Shown: positions 1 to 10,230 of the stretch, piece after piece
How the letters are laid out: every line of letters starts with the position of its first letter
How positions within the stretch are numbered: position 1 is the stretch's first letter
Source of the DNA: Amblyomma americanum
Lineage: Eukaryota; Arthropoda; Arachnida; Ixodida; Ixodidae
NCBI RefSeq assembly: GCF_052857255.1
Contig: NC_135498.1
Coordinates: forward strand, 112,157,723-112,221,722
Direction: 5' to 3'
DNA length: 64,000 nucleotides
Translations under genes and position numbers: made by a program
Notes under the pieces: generated by a model
Databases searched by the model: none
What the model was told of the DNA's origin: nothing
What the model saw: only the letters and a program-made list of their open reading frames with translations

Positions 1-2276
1 ATGTGGTTGCCACGTGTAAAGCAGCCTACGGCACGGTTTCACAGTTGTGTGTGACTTTGGGTGATTTCAACAGGAAACAGGACTCCCTTAGTCAGTGTAT
101 GAAAGAAAAGTTTGAGTTTAACTTCTGACCCTCACGTCCAGCATACACAATGGGGAACTACTATAGTGCTTGTATACTAAAGAGGCCCTACCAGATCGAA
201 ATACTGTATCGACAAAATTGAGACCGCTGCATGCTATTTCTCAGATCATCGGGCAGTCCTCGTCTCTGTGAAGCAAAATGAACAAAAGATGTGTATACCC
301 AATGTCTCTCATTCCTAAATGTAGTGACCACAACAAGCTCAGCCAGGGAAACGTACCTCTCACTAAGTATATCCTGGCATAGCCGAGCTAAGCCACTGCC
401 AATTTTATTAAAGCCGAAGAGTTAGTTGTTTCATCTACTGTGATATCTACATAAAAATGCGAGGGCACGCAGGCCTCCAAGGACTCGTAAACAACATTTA
501 TTTTCTCCCAACAAAATACATTGGTACAAAAAAATCGCTGCTATTTAAAATATTTTCACATAATATACAACACCACAGAAGCATCTGCTCTACAACAAAG
601 TCAGCAACTGCGAACGAATGGCATTTGTCAAAACCTTTACATCATTCATGTAAACCTGCGCCCGGCCGCAGAGGCGCTTTAAAAAAAAGAGCACTTTATT
701 TTCGCGATAGCTTATGATCATTTGAGGACAATGCACATGTTGAAAAGTATAGGGTGACGTGAAAAGGTTTGTTTAATTGCGTGAACTGTGTCTACAAATT
801 ATACAACCCTAAACTTGATCCCCTCTCTCGGCAGAGCTGCGCTTCGTTTGAAGTGCGCCATGCCTGTCAGCTCTCGGAAGTCTCAGTGCTCTCCCTCATT
901 TGTTTTCGCGCTTGAGCATGCAAGGCTGACGTGTCTTTCCAGTGGTTGCTTAGACTTTCATGACAGCTGGCTACCGCGTTCTGGCCGCGCGCACAAAGTT
1001 GCCAGGTCGAGCTCGTCCGCTGCGGTCGCATTGTGGTCGAAGCTAAGTGCAAAAACTTTCGGGTACAAATATTCCGGGGGCCGTTAAATAACTACCGCTT
1101 GTCTAAATTATGGACCCTTCCCTACGGCATGCGTCGAGCCTGTTCTGCCCGCTTTGGTGCATAATGCAGAATAGAGAGTGCATTGGTGTGGGCCATGGAT
1201 GGAGTACCTTAAACAGTAGCAACGGGATCACTGCCATGGTTCTCTGCCGGTTCTTGTTCACGAACACGGGGCTTTCGCCTGCTCCAGTTGGTCAAGGTAG
1301 TGGCAGGCATGTTAATTTATTACACGCCGTCGTTTGAGAGACTCTTTCATGCAAAACGTGTTGCGCAAATCACAATATAGACTGTGGGATGTATAATGAG
1401 CGATAAAGACACTATTTAAGCGCAGAAATATTTTCTGAGAGGAAAAAATCTGTGGCTTTAGCAGCCGCTGCAGACACAAGTAATTAATAAATGAGGAAAA
1501 CGCGCCACTTAAATGCGAAAACAAATCCCAACAAGAAACTCGGTACAGGTTACGATTATGTAACGCGAGATACAGCGATAGCTCGTTATGCGTTCAGTTT
1601 TGGGGATATTATAAAAATTAGAAAAAAAAATTAGAAAAAATAGTGACCTCATATCGCACTGGTGTAGTGGTCAAGTGATGCATTCCTGCACTGGCAGGCG
1701 GCTGTTCCAAACAGAGCCACCCGTAGCCTCATGCGACCCAGGTTGACCGTGATATAATGCGAGTGCGTTAATGACCAGTGGGTCCGTTAATGATACCCAC
1801 CCACCAGTGGATGTCATAACGCACCGACCGGTCACGCCGACGCCGGACAAATACGATACGAAAGCCAGGGAGGTGCGCCTAACTGTACAAGATTTTCCGG
1901 AGCATTGCGACATCCATGGTCACAAACAACCAAATGAGGCTGCCGCCATGGCACCGCCTGATAAACTTGTAATTAGATTCACGCACTTTGTCATGTCCCT
2001 GCTGTCTGTGGGTGTAAGGCCTCTTTGTGGAAGAGGAATGACGTCAAGCCGTAGCCCGATTGCAACGGGGGCGGGTATAAGTACAGGACAACATTAAAGT
2101 GGCTGCTGAATGCGTTTATAAGTTCTCTTCCCTTGGTGATCAAAACATGGGCAATAAACTGCGCATCAAGATCGACATCGACATGTCGTTAACGCAATGG
2201 CAAAGAGACAAAATGAGCGTAGGCGATATAAGCAGCACGACCAGGCTGCAGTGGATGTGATCCTTGATCTTCCAAC
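1..2276. other. Intergenic sequence, no recognised gene
   Basis: Open frames here are short (under 110 codons), overlap on both strands and resemble no family I know. The sequence holds a small SINE-like piece near 1.66-1.76 kb and A/T-rich runs around 1.6 kb. It lies downstream of the minus-strand M13 gene. I see no promoter or RNA gene. Confidence 0.6.
1655..1762 (+). repeat. Possible SINE fragment (family C)
   Basis: A short stretch with a tRNA-like head (tggtgtagtggtcaagtga) is followed by a 'cactggcaggcggctgtt' segment. This resembles the clearer copies near 8.5 kb and 42.8 kb, which share the order 'gcagtgg, aagcgatgcgccactgc, atggcaggtg'. It is strongly diverged, so the assignment is tentative. 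Confidence 0.3.
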
Positions 2277-2282
2277 TTTATT
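2277..2282 (-). terminator. Candidate poly(A) signal of the M13 gene
   Basis: The plus strand reads TTTATT, giving AATAAA on the minus strand about 195 nt downstream of the M13 stop codon. That implies a short 3' UTR of roughly 200-220 nt. Transcript ends would confirm it. Confidence 0.5.
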
Positions 2283-2477
2283 TGCATAATGAAGCAAGAA
2301 AGCGCTAGAAATAAACATGCTAGAATACATAATAGACACAAAATTAAACAATAAAAAATCACACTAAAATCGATTACTACAAATTTCAGCGCAGCGAGAA
2401 AAAAAGCAAGAGAGTTACTTGAGAATAAACATGAATCCACTACTGTTTCTCGTAAAACATCCGCTTGTGCCTCTGGG

Positions 2478-4446
2478 TCAGTCGAAGCCCTTCCACACTT
2501 CGCAACGAGGCTTCTCTGGCATCCTGTCGCTGCAAGAGAACGTCCTCACGAACGGCGGAAAGTTCATCAGGGGTACGTTGACGCGCAGCTTGCTGGGTGT
2601 GATCCCCAGACTTCGCTGGAGCCTCCAGGATGCTTTGTTGCCTCCGTCGCAGAAGGCCGACGCGTAATTGTAGAAGAAAAGCTCCCGAGACGTCACCCGC
2701 GACTCGGGAAGCTGGTAGAAGAGCCGCGTCGCGTTGAACTTGCTGAGGGCCTGCTCGTAGATGCCGTAAAGAGGGCGAAGCACGGCATGATCCAAGAAGT
2801 CGGCATCGCGACGAGCCATGCTGAACCTGCTGGGTGCCCACGCCTCCGCCACTTCTTCATTGGCCACTGCAGCCTCATACAGGCGCTGCAGACACTCCGT
2901 GATGTTCTCGTGCGCCCCTGTAGACTCGGCACTCCACCACTTTCGGGGCTCCATGCGGTCGTCAAAAAGAGAGTTGCTGCGAAGAAGTGCTTGCAGAGCG
3001 GCCCTGGTGACATGGGCGAGGACGACGGGATACAGCTGGAAAGGAATCTTGTTCGAGACAAGGCTAAGAAAGCCCACGACCCCGTTTGGAACGAACACGA
3101 GGTTGTTGGTGGGCTGATATTCGCTGCTCCAGTCAAAGGCGGACGAGGCGTAGGCGTTGTCGTAAGCTGCTGTCTGCTTTGCGGTGCTGCTTAGAGCGTC
3201 CCAGTAGATGGACGACGCGTAAGAAAAGATGGCGAATACTGTGCCCAGTACGCTGTTTTTGGAATCGAGGGCCAGCGCGGGCGTCTGCCGGTAGCCCTCG
3301 TACTGGATGAAGTTGTGCTGAGTCCCGAAGACGATCTTCATGCCGTCCAGTTTCCGCTGCGCCGGCTTGACGTCCTCGTTCGAGAACCAAGAGCGCCCAG
3401 ACTGCAGCAGGTCCCGGATAACCGTCCGCGTCTCATTGAAGAGCGCGGTGAACTGCTCGTCGTGGTGCGTGCGGTACACGTTGGCGAACTCCTTGCCCAG
3501 CGTCAGCTTGGCCGCTATGCCTACACCATAGCGGTACATCTTTTCAAGCAGCAGGCTGCACGCTACGAGCTGCGGGTCCACGTGGCTGATCTCGTGGCCG
3601 TGGGCGAATTCGTACAGAAATCTGTAGTCCGATGGCAGGAACGGTGAGAACGTTACCATGGCCTTGAAGCCGACGTAATTAGCGACTGCGGTCGCGTAAT
3701 CTTCCGCGTCGAAAACTGTGCTCAGCCGTGCGAAAAAGGGGGGATCTTCAACGAACATGAATGTGGACCCCGTGATCGCCCTCTCGGTATTGAAGAGAAG
3801 TTGCATGTATCTCAGCCAGTCCCAATGGTCGCTCTTGGACAGCATGTCGATGGACCACAGATCCTTGATCGCGTAGTCGGTGCCCACGTTTTCTAGGTAC
3901 GTCAGGTTTTCCAGAGCAACTTCGAGCCTGGATATATGACTGCCTGCTATAGCCCCTATCGTGCTATTGCGGTACATAGTCAGCGCGCGGACGATCATTT
4001 CCTGGTAGTGTTTTGTTGCGTTTGATCTTGTGAGGGCAATGTACCGTTTCAGAAACGTCACTGGTGCTTTGAGCAGGATCTGGGATTTGCCATCCGTGCC
4101 CGTATTTCGTAGGACGTTGACTCGAAATAAAGTCTGGAGCATCAAGTACCTATCTCCAGTGGACACAAGCTTCACCACGTCGCCCGTGAATCTGACGTAT
4201 GGCCAGTCGCTTAACTGCAGGGCGTCAAGGATCTTCATCCACGCCGACAGTGCGTCACCCGTAGCGTGGGCCGTCTTGCATTTCTCGTGGACCCACATAG
4301 CTTGAACGAGAAAGTTACTCTCGATTGGCCTGGGGTACCTTCCCTTGATGGCGAGAAATCTCTTGAAGAACATGTCTAAGTCCAAGACTAGTTGTCCGGG
4401 GCTTAGCTGAGAGTACGGGAGCTGCTTTAGGCTTCCCAAGTTGAAC
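2478..4446 (-). CDS. M13 gene exon 3 (main ectodomain and stop)
   Basis: The exon opens after a TTTTCAG acceptor and its first G completes an Arg codon begun in exon 2. It carries residues ~122-777, that is nearly the whole M13 catalytic-type domain in one uninterrupted frame. The remnant zinc helix is encoded around 3000-3020 and reads HVTRA. The frame also runs upstream of the acceptor (to 4487), but that part is intron. Confidence 0.9.
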
Positions 4447-7400
4447 CTGAAAATGGGTGGCACACAACAAAAAAATGGGTGGCACACAACAAGAGTTGCA
4501 CGCGCTTTCGTAAATACACTTCAAACGAATGGTACGAAAGTTGCCCTTCTGCACTTAGGATTAATATGGCGTGTGCGGAGGGCAGAGGATGTACCACATA
4601 CGCGATACAAAGGAGGAGGACGTTTATAGCATTGCTCTTACTAAGTGATTAAATAAACAAATCACATCGCGGCAAACGAAAGACCAAAATTAGTGCTGAA
4701 CTTCTTACTAGAATCAGCCGCTGAGTACTTAAGCTCACTTTTCCAGATATCACTATTATACTCTTCCGCTACAACTTTTTGTGGCAATAGAGAGGAAGCT
4801 ACAAAGTGCCCCATCTTCAATATCCTATAGTCGGATTCAACTCAAGAATACAGCGGCAAATGTCCCTCTAAGAGGCCCGCTAGACATTAGCGTCCACCGA
4901 CTGACATGACGTTGCAGAAGGATTCAAATCTATTGAACAGGATTAATGTCGGCGCCATCACAATCAGTCGATGCCATTTGCTGGATGTCCTTCTTTGAGG
5001 GTCATTTGCCTCTGCGTTCTTGAGTTGTATCCGACTATAGCTGCCTACACGTCGAGCCTAACATGAAGGCGTGCGCTGTGCCATCCACGCAGGGAACTGC
5101 ACAGCACAACATTTGAGTTTGCGGCACCATGCTCTGATGCCATAAAATTAAATTTTTTTCTTCTAAAACATTTTTCGGTGCTCATACATGAATGGACACG
5201 CTTAACCCTATAGGTGGAGCCATGAGCAAGATTCAAGCAAATAAACTGGCGCTTTTTACACAACGCTCAGGTCGCGTATGTATAACCCGTGATTGGCTCT
5301 GTAAGCAGAGAACTGAAGTTCCGAATCGAAAAAAAGGCACCAGCTCAGGCTCACCGGAATCCCTCGCAGACATGCTCGTAGAAGTCATCGCATGGGTGCC
5401 TGGAGCCGTAGCTGACGCGGAACAGGTAGTCGCGGTTCCAGAGGCACACCTGAGTTTCGCATTCGTTCGAGTTGTTGGGCGCCATGTACCTCACTGCCGC
5501 GTGGTCCTGCTGCCAATGGTGGCCCTGCATTAAGACGGAAATGGAGGGGCGGGGGGCGGTGGTTATTCTGGATGCACCCTTACTAACGCCACCACTGCTT
5601 GACCGCCTTCATCCGATTAAACACCCTTTCAGTGCATGCCATTACTGAGCAGATGCTGATCAGTTAATAGCCCAATGTCCTATAGGTACTATGACACCTC
5701 CGCAACGGCACAAAAAACTAGGCCTGTAACATCGAAGAATGCTGGCAGGCTGTCTGAGATATTTTCGCTTAAAAACTCCGAGTGGTTGAAATTAGTACAG
5801 GTAGTTCCGGTCTGCAGCTTTATGTCCTAGCGCACAGATCACGTTACTTCTTTATAACATGGAAGTAGATTAATCCAGAGTAGACGCTAGTTCGCAGCAC
5901 GCACTTGCGGTCGCGCTCGCGGTTGTCGCTCAGGATCGCTGATTAGAAAAAAATGAATAAGCGTGCTTTGCGCTGTATTCGCTTAAGGTGGGGTGGACTC
6001 TAAAGAGAAAGGGGGGGGGGGGGGGGGGAAGGGTACGTGACTATACTCTGGATGCAACTCACCTTTCGAAAAACTCAAAAGAAAACATTTGACAAAGTCT
6101 CTCTGGTTAGGAAATTTAATTTAGTATAAAAGCCGCCGCGGTGGCTGAGTGGTTGCGGCGCTCGGCTGCTGGCCCGAAAGACGCGGGTTCGATCCCGGCC
6201 GCGGCAGTCGAATTTCGTTGGAGGCGAAATTCTAGAGGCCCGTGTACTGTGCGATGTCAGTGCACGTTAGAGAACCCCAGGTGGTCGAAATTTCCGGAGC
6301 CCTTCACTACGGCGTCTCTCATAGCCTGAGTCGCTTTGAGACGTTAAACCGCCATAAACCAAAACCAAACCAAACCAATTTAGTAGAAAGATGACTGACG
6401 CCAATCAAGCTAATTTTAGAAAAAAACAGGACGCTTCGGGACCGGCTTGGTCCCTTCTTCATGGTGTGACTACGGGCCAGGCGCAGCTTGGCTTTTTAAT
6501 CCCTCGTGTTGAGGTCTTCCGGGTCAGAAAGAAGGGACCGAGCCGGTCGCGAAACGTCGTGTTTTTCTAAAATTAACCTGGTTGGCGTCAGCCATCTTTC
6601 TACTAAACCAACCTTTCAACTCGTGCAATCTTTGCGTCATCAGGTTGGACGCGTGCTCGTGAGACTACTAAACGCTTCGAAACTACTCTCATATGCCACG
6701 CGTTACCGAGAGGTGAGAGCTCGAAGACATGCGGCGGTCATAACATATCTAGCATGCGCTTAAGACGATGCCCACGACCGCGCTGCCCGATAAAATCCGC
6801 AAATCTGTGCCCATATACTTGATACACAGATAGGACAGCGTTAACGCCATCCGGCGCAACGTGGAAGACAGCACTATTACCTCTCTTTGAATATTGCTAC
6901 TGACGAACGCCAGTGTTTCAAAAAAGGAACATTTTCATAAAACTCACTGCCATTGAAAGATCTGCAGGGTTTAGTCCTCTATTTTTCTTTCACGAAACCA
7001 CCAGCAGTTTTGTCATTACATTGCTACTGCTTTGGTCATTTCAACAATTTCTTGCTGCAACTGAAAGGGCTCCACAAACTCTCGGCTGTGACAAGGCACA
7101 AATTATTACTTCCGTTTACCGGTAACCGTAGTCTTCGAAGTCGATAATAAAGACTGTCATGTGGTAGTGACGGCAGTCCGGTATGCAGGAAAAGAGCGAA
7201 AGGGGGTTTCCAAACAAACTCTTTATTAGGCTGATTTGCGGCCACAATGAACTGAATCACTCGGCGGCGGCGTATATAGCACCAAGCGTGCCCGGCGGTC
7301 GTCGAACAGAATGCCTGCCGCTCTCTGCCGTGCTTAATTTAAAGCTGATAGCGAACTTTCGAGATATGCGTTCAAAATTACCACAACGTTCTGGAACAAC

Positions 7401-9412
7401 GTAGAATAGGCTGCGCCTTGCTGCGATCAACCGAGATAAATCTGGTGGCGTCTTGCTTCGCAAATAAAGCGAAAAGCAGCGTGCCGGCAGCTTTGAAGAA
7501 GGAAGAAATGAACTACAAGCCTTCGCGGCAATATATTAGTTGCGATGTTTTCCACAGTCATCCCAAAATATGCGAAAACAAACATATCGCAGATAGGTGT
7601 ATTTTGAAGAGAAAAAACTGAGTCTCATATGTTCCAGTTGTGTGTTATGTGAGGTTCAGCTGCATATGTGATGGCTGACGCCACAGTAGATGGTTCCGTT
7701 AATAATATCGACCAACAAAGGTTCTGTAAGTGCGCTGGCATAGCACTGCTCACGAGCATCTTTAGGGTTTCACCTGTATCGAAATGCGCCCGGTGTACGT
7801 CCTCGGGCCCAGCAGCCTTATTCCTTAGTCAGTCAGCCATAGCGACGGACTGAACAGTATCAATAAAAAAAAATGGCGGTGGTTTACCTCTGGTTAAACC
7901 TGGAGTGACGCGATAGCTACAGCTGGCCGAGTGGAACTTGGTAACGTGACCAACCACGTGACGAACCACGTGATCAGCCACAGCGCCGCGCCGCCGGCAG
8001 CTGCTCCGAGAGGTGGGATGAATCCAAACCCCGTGACCAACCACGTGAAAGCGTGGCGGCGCCGCCACCCTGTGGCTGCGCCGCCACGCTGAAAGCTCGA
8101 AATGCAACTGTGATGTAGCTATCGCTACAAAAGTTGGAGGGGACAGTTAAACTTTTGACATGACAGCGTTAACTGCTGAAGAACCGAAAACTGGGCGAGA
8201 TTGTGCATTTTGAAGAAGTAAAAGACAGCGCAGCGACAAAGGACAAGTAGTATCTCGATTCCCATGATTAGAAGTGTTTGCGGAGAAGCATGCATCCTGG
8301 TTGTTTTTTTGGAGAGTATTAATACCTGTGTTTTTTCCAATCAACCCCAGTTATTAGTCAGCGCTCATGCTTCTTTCTTCGTTCTTGTCCGTCGTCGCTG
8401 CGCTGTTTTTTACTTCTTCGACAGCGTTAATGAATTAATGGCCATACATTCGGAATTGTTCATTATCTACTTTACATTCATAGATCGCGTCGAGTCCTCA
8501 TACCACTCTTGGCGCAGTTCGGCAGCATTGAAGCGATGCGCCACTGCTCTGCGATGGCAGGTGCTGCCACCGGTGGGGCCTGCGCGGCGCGGGTTGCTCT
8601 TTCCGAGCAACCTGTCGTGACCAATCATTGATTTAACTTCTACCTGCCACGGTCGGCAGTGTGCCCACAATCCGGAGGGCAGGTTGTGATCGTACGTTAC
8701 ACGGTCACGTAACTAGGTGGTCCATCTGCCCCCTAGGTTGATTTTCTGGGGATTTTGCGTGGATTTTTCGCTTACGGTCAACGACACCAACGAAGACGTC
8801 CGCCTTTTTGCGACACTAGCTCCTTAACGCTGTCACGTTAATAATATTAGCTATAAGCAAGGAAAAGCTGCAGTAATTCTCTCCTTCGCACTGCACACGT
8901 TAGCCATGGAGCAAGTTCACTTTCAGCACTTTAACCATGCCAATAGGGATCGGAGAAAGCAGGGGTTAAATCAAGGAGATTTATCAAATCAAGGAGATGT
9001 AGCAGTGGACCGGCCGGAATTCATTTCGACTCTCTGCGATTCCACACTGAAATCGAGAAGCGCATGGGAACTTTTGCACTTAGCCCTCATCGACCCGTGG
9101 ACGCCACTCGCGGCCTTTCATCCATAAATCTCGTATTCAGCAGCCGAACGACGTAACCGCTAAGCCACTACGGCCGGCATTTCGCTGCAAGAAAGGACAG
9201 ACAGCGGCGCCACTCACGTCTCCGCCTTTCGCGGCACTGGCGTTCTGGGCGATGCTGGAGTACAGCATGGCTCCGCCAGACTTCAGGATGAGCACGACCA
9301 GCAGCACGACGGCCCCGGCGACTGCGAGGGGCAGGGAAAGGCTTCGCCACCGGAAGCACTCTGAGAGCTCAGGTCCCGCTTGCATGGCGGCTCGCGGCGG
9401 ACCGTTCCTCAT
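2478..9412 (-). CDS. Neprilysin-like M13 family protein, predicted inactive (three exons)
   Basis: Coding exons are 9218-9412, 5355-5524 and 2478-4446. Together they total 2334 nt (777 residues plus stop), close to the usual ~750 residues of M13 ectopeptidases. Residues 1-24 are cytosolic, about 25-44 form a signal-anchor helix, and the rest is an ectodomain. The Cys-rich N-terminal M13 start (CETQVCLW, then PCDDFYEHVCEGF) and the C-terminal end with CEVW (C770) are present. At the zinc site, where M13 enzymes have HExxH, residues 600-604 read HVTRA: the catalytic Glu and second His are missing, and no ExxxD zinc ligand is seen near residue 674. The fold is therefore M13, but peptidase activity is not expected. 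Ticks carry large M13 families with many such members. A role as a binding or decoy ectoprotein is inference. The start is the ATG at 9412: an in-frame TAG lies just upstream, and a likely 5'-UTR splice acceptor lies near 9450. Confidence 0.9.
4447..5354 (-). other. M13 gene intron 2
   Basis: This is a 908-bp intron with donor GTGAGC and acceptor TTTTCAG on the minus strand. Near the acceptor a short direct repeat on the plus strand (atgggtggcacacaacaa, twice within 4452-4491) is visible. No gene or recognised transposon lies inside. Confidence 0.8.
5355..5524 (-). CDS. M13 gene exon 2 (N-terminal Cys-rich start of ectodomain)
   Basis: The 170-nt exon starts in phase 0 after an ATGCAG acceptor and ends G-G-A-T-T-C-C-G before GTGAGC. 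It encodes residues 66-122, including CETQVCLWNRDYL and PCDDFYEHVCEGF, the conserved first disulphide region of M13 proteins. Family resemblance and matching phases on both sides make it secure. Confidence 0.9.
6011..6028 (+). repeat. Poly-G tract (18 G)
   Basis: An uninterrupted run of G in M13 intron 1, preceded by A-rich sequence. It could be length-polymorphic or an assembly-sensitive site. Confidence 0.9.
6132..6377 (+). repeat. tRNA-derived SINE, family A (Ruka-like), full length
   Basis: It starts GCCGCCGCGGTGGCTGAGTGG, with a pol III box A (TGGCTGAGTGG, 6142-6152) and box B (GGTTCGATCC, 6186-6195). A tRNA-unrelated body follows (ggcgaaattctagaggccc, gatgtcagtgcacgtt, ccaggtggtcgaaatttccg), ending in a CCATAAACCAAAACCAAACC tail. 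This is the best-preserved plus-strand copy. It matches in design the tick SINE family known as Ruka, named from memory. Confidence 0.85.
7862..8130. repeat. Interspersed repeat with 11-bp inverted repeats and E-box clusters
   Basis: This copy shares its start (tggttaaacctggagtgacg) and end (gtagctatcgctacaaaa) with a copy at 58655-58970. GCGATAGCTAC (7910-7920) is inverted exactly as GTAGCTATCGC (8115-8125). The interior holds three ACCACGTGA motifs within about 100 bp. It is probably a MITE or SINE-like element of a family I cannot name. Confidence 0.6.
8500..8720 (+). repeat. SINE-like repeat, family C
   Basis: Shares with 42784-43010 the order 'aagcgatgcgccactgc', 'gatggcaggtg', 'gccaccggtggggcctg' and a downstream 'gggttgctctttc-gagcaacc'. 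The opening resembles a tRNA box A region. There is no coding potential. It sits in M13 intron 1. Confidence 0.5.
9218..9412 (-). CDS. M13 gene exon 1 (cytosolic tail and membrane anchor)
   Basis: Encodes residues 1-65: a short polar N-terminus, a hydrophobic stretch at about residues 25-44 rich in Leu/Val/Ala, and a juxtamembrane linker with an N-glycosylation site (NAS). It ends in AAAGGCGGAGAC before GTGAGT, phase 0. The ATG at 9412 follows an in-frame TAG; a second Met ten codons in is an alternative start. Confidence 0.85.
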
Positions 9413-9868
9413 CGGGGTCGTCTCAGTGGGCCTCGTTGATGCCTATCCTGCAAAGCAAAGCGCAGCGCGTGCGGCTGTTGTGCCTCTTCTTCACTTACCG
9501 GGTCAAATGAAAACGGCGCGTGCCAAGTGTTAGCGCAGCACTTTCGCAAAACTTAACCAGCACTTAAATATGAGCGTCCGCTGTGCATTTGGCAGTAGGC
9601 GAGCAAACTAAGTGCGAAAACTGCGAAGCGAATTCCGGGGACACCATCGGTAGAACTACTGCGCGAGCAAAGGAAAATAAAAATATTTTCGTGCCCAAGT
9701 AATGCAAGTTTTAGTCCTATTTATTAGTTTTTACGTTCTCTTCACAAGATATTTTACTGCTATTAGCCTTTCCACACATTCCAATTCAGGGCCAGTCCCA
9801 CCGGGTCTGCAGGGGACACTAGTCGCCTAGAAAATAACAGCAACAATGGAAGAGTACCGTGGTAATCG

Positions 9869-10150
9869 TTGTGAAGATGATGATGATAGATTTTTATAGC
9901 GCAAGGTCACCTTAGGCTACGCAGCGCCATGGCAAAGTGTGTTTCGCTCTATTAAAGGTGGAGCCAAATACCCATTTCCAAGCATTTAAGCCTGGATGTG
10001 CCGAGCACCAGGTCGAGGGAAGCTTGTACCCAGAATAACCGGTGAGTACCCGGCGGCGCTGGAGATTGAACCCTGCGAGGCGAAAGTACAAACCTCTACC
10101 GACCACCGCTGCAGAACGGTAACCGTCGTACTGATGCATGTAGCGGCCCA
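9869..10150 (-). repeat. tRNA-derived SINE, family B
   Basis: On the minus strand the tRNA-like head is near 10150 and the tail is (ATC)n near 9869-9885. It shares 'gccgagcaccaggtcg-ggaaagcttgtaccc' and 'gtacccggcggcgctgg' with the copy at 38000-38262, which has a clear box B. Here the box B equivalent is degenerate. Confidence 0.65.
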
Positions 10151-10230
10151 AATTATAGATACTGACACGTGAAAGCGTTTCGAATTATATTTTGATTACA
10201 CGCAGAGCACCACTGTGATGATGATGATGA

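Larger units (their letters stand above)
5525..9217 (-). other. M13 gene intron 1
   Basis: This 3.7-kb intron has donor GTGAGT at its 9217 end. It contains an 18-G run, a Ruka-like SINE (6132-6377), an E-box-rich repeat (7862-8130) and a second SINE-type piece (8500-8720). The remainder has only short frames without recognisable products. Confidence 0.8.

Noticed and set aside
2787..3647. Several plus-strand open frames of 74-135 codons opposite the M13 exon
   Set aside because: They are antisense shadows of a long, GC-rich coding exon with clear M13 similarity on the minus strand.
4447..4487. Start of the M13 exon 3 frame at 4487 as a true N-terminus
   Set aside because: A TTTTCAG acceptor at 4447-4453 and exact phase matching with exon 2 show that this part is intron.
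6142..6195. Apparent tRNA gene (good A and B boxes), with similar hits at 37.7, 36.5, 20.2 and 51.2 kb
   Set aside because: Each is followed by the same non-tRNA body and A-rich tail, and cloverleaf stems are not maintained; these are SINE heads.
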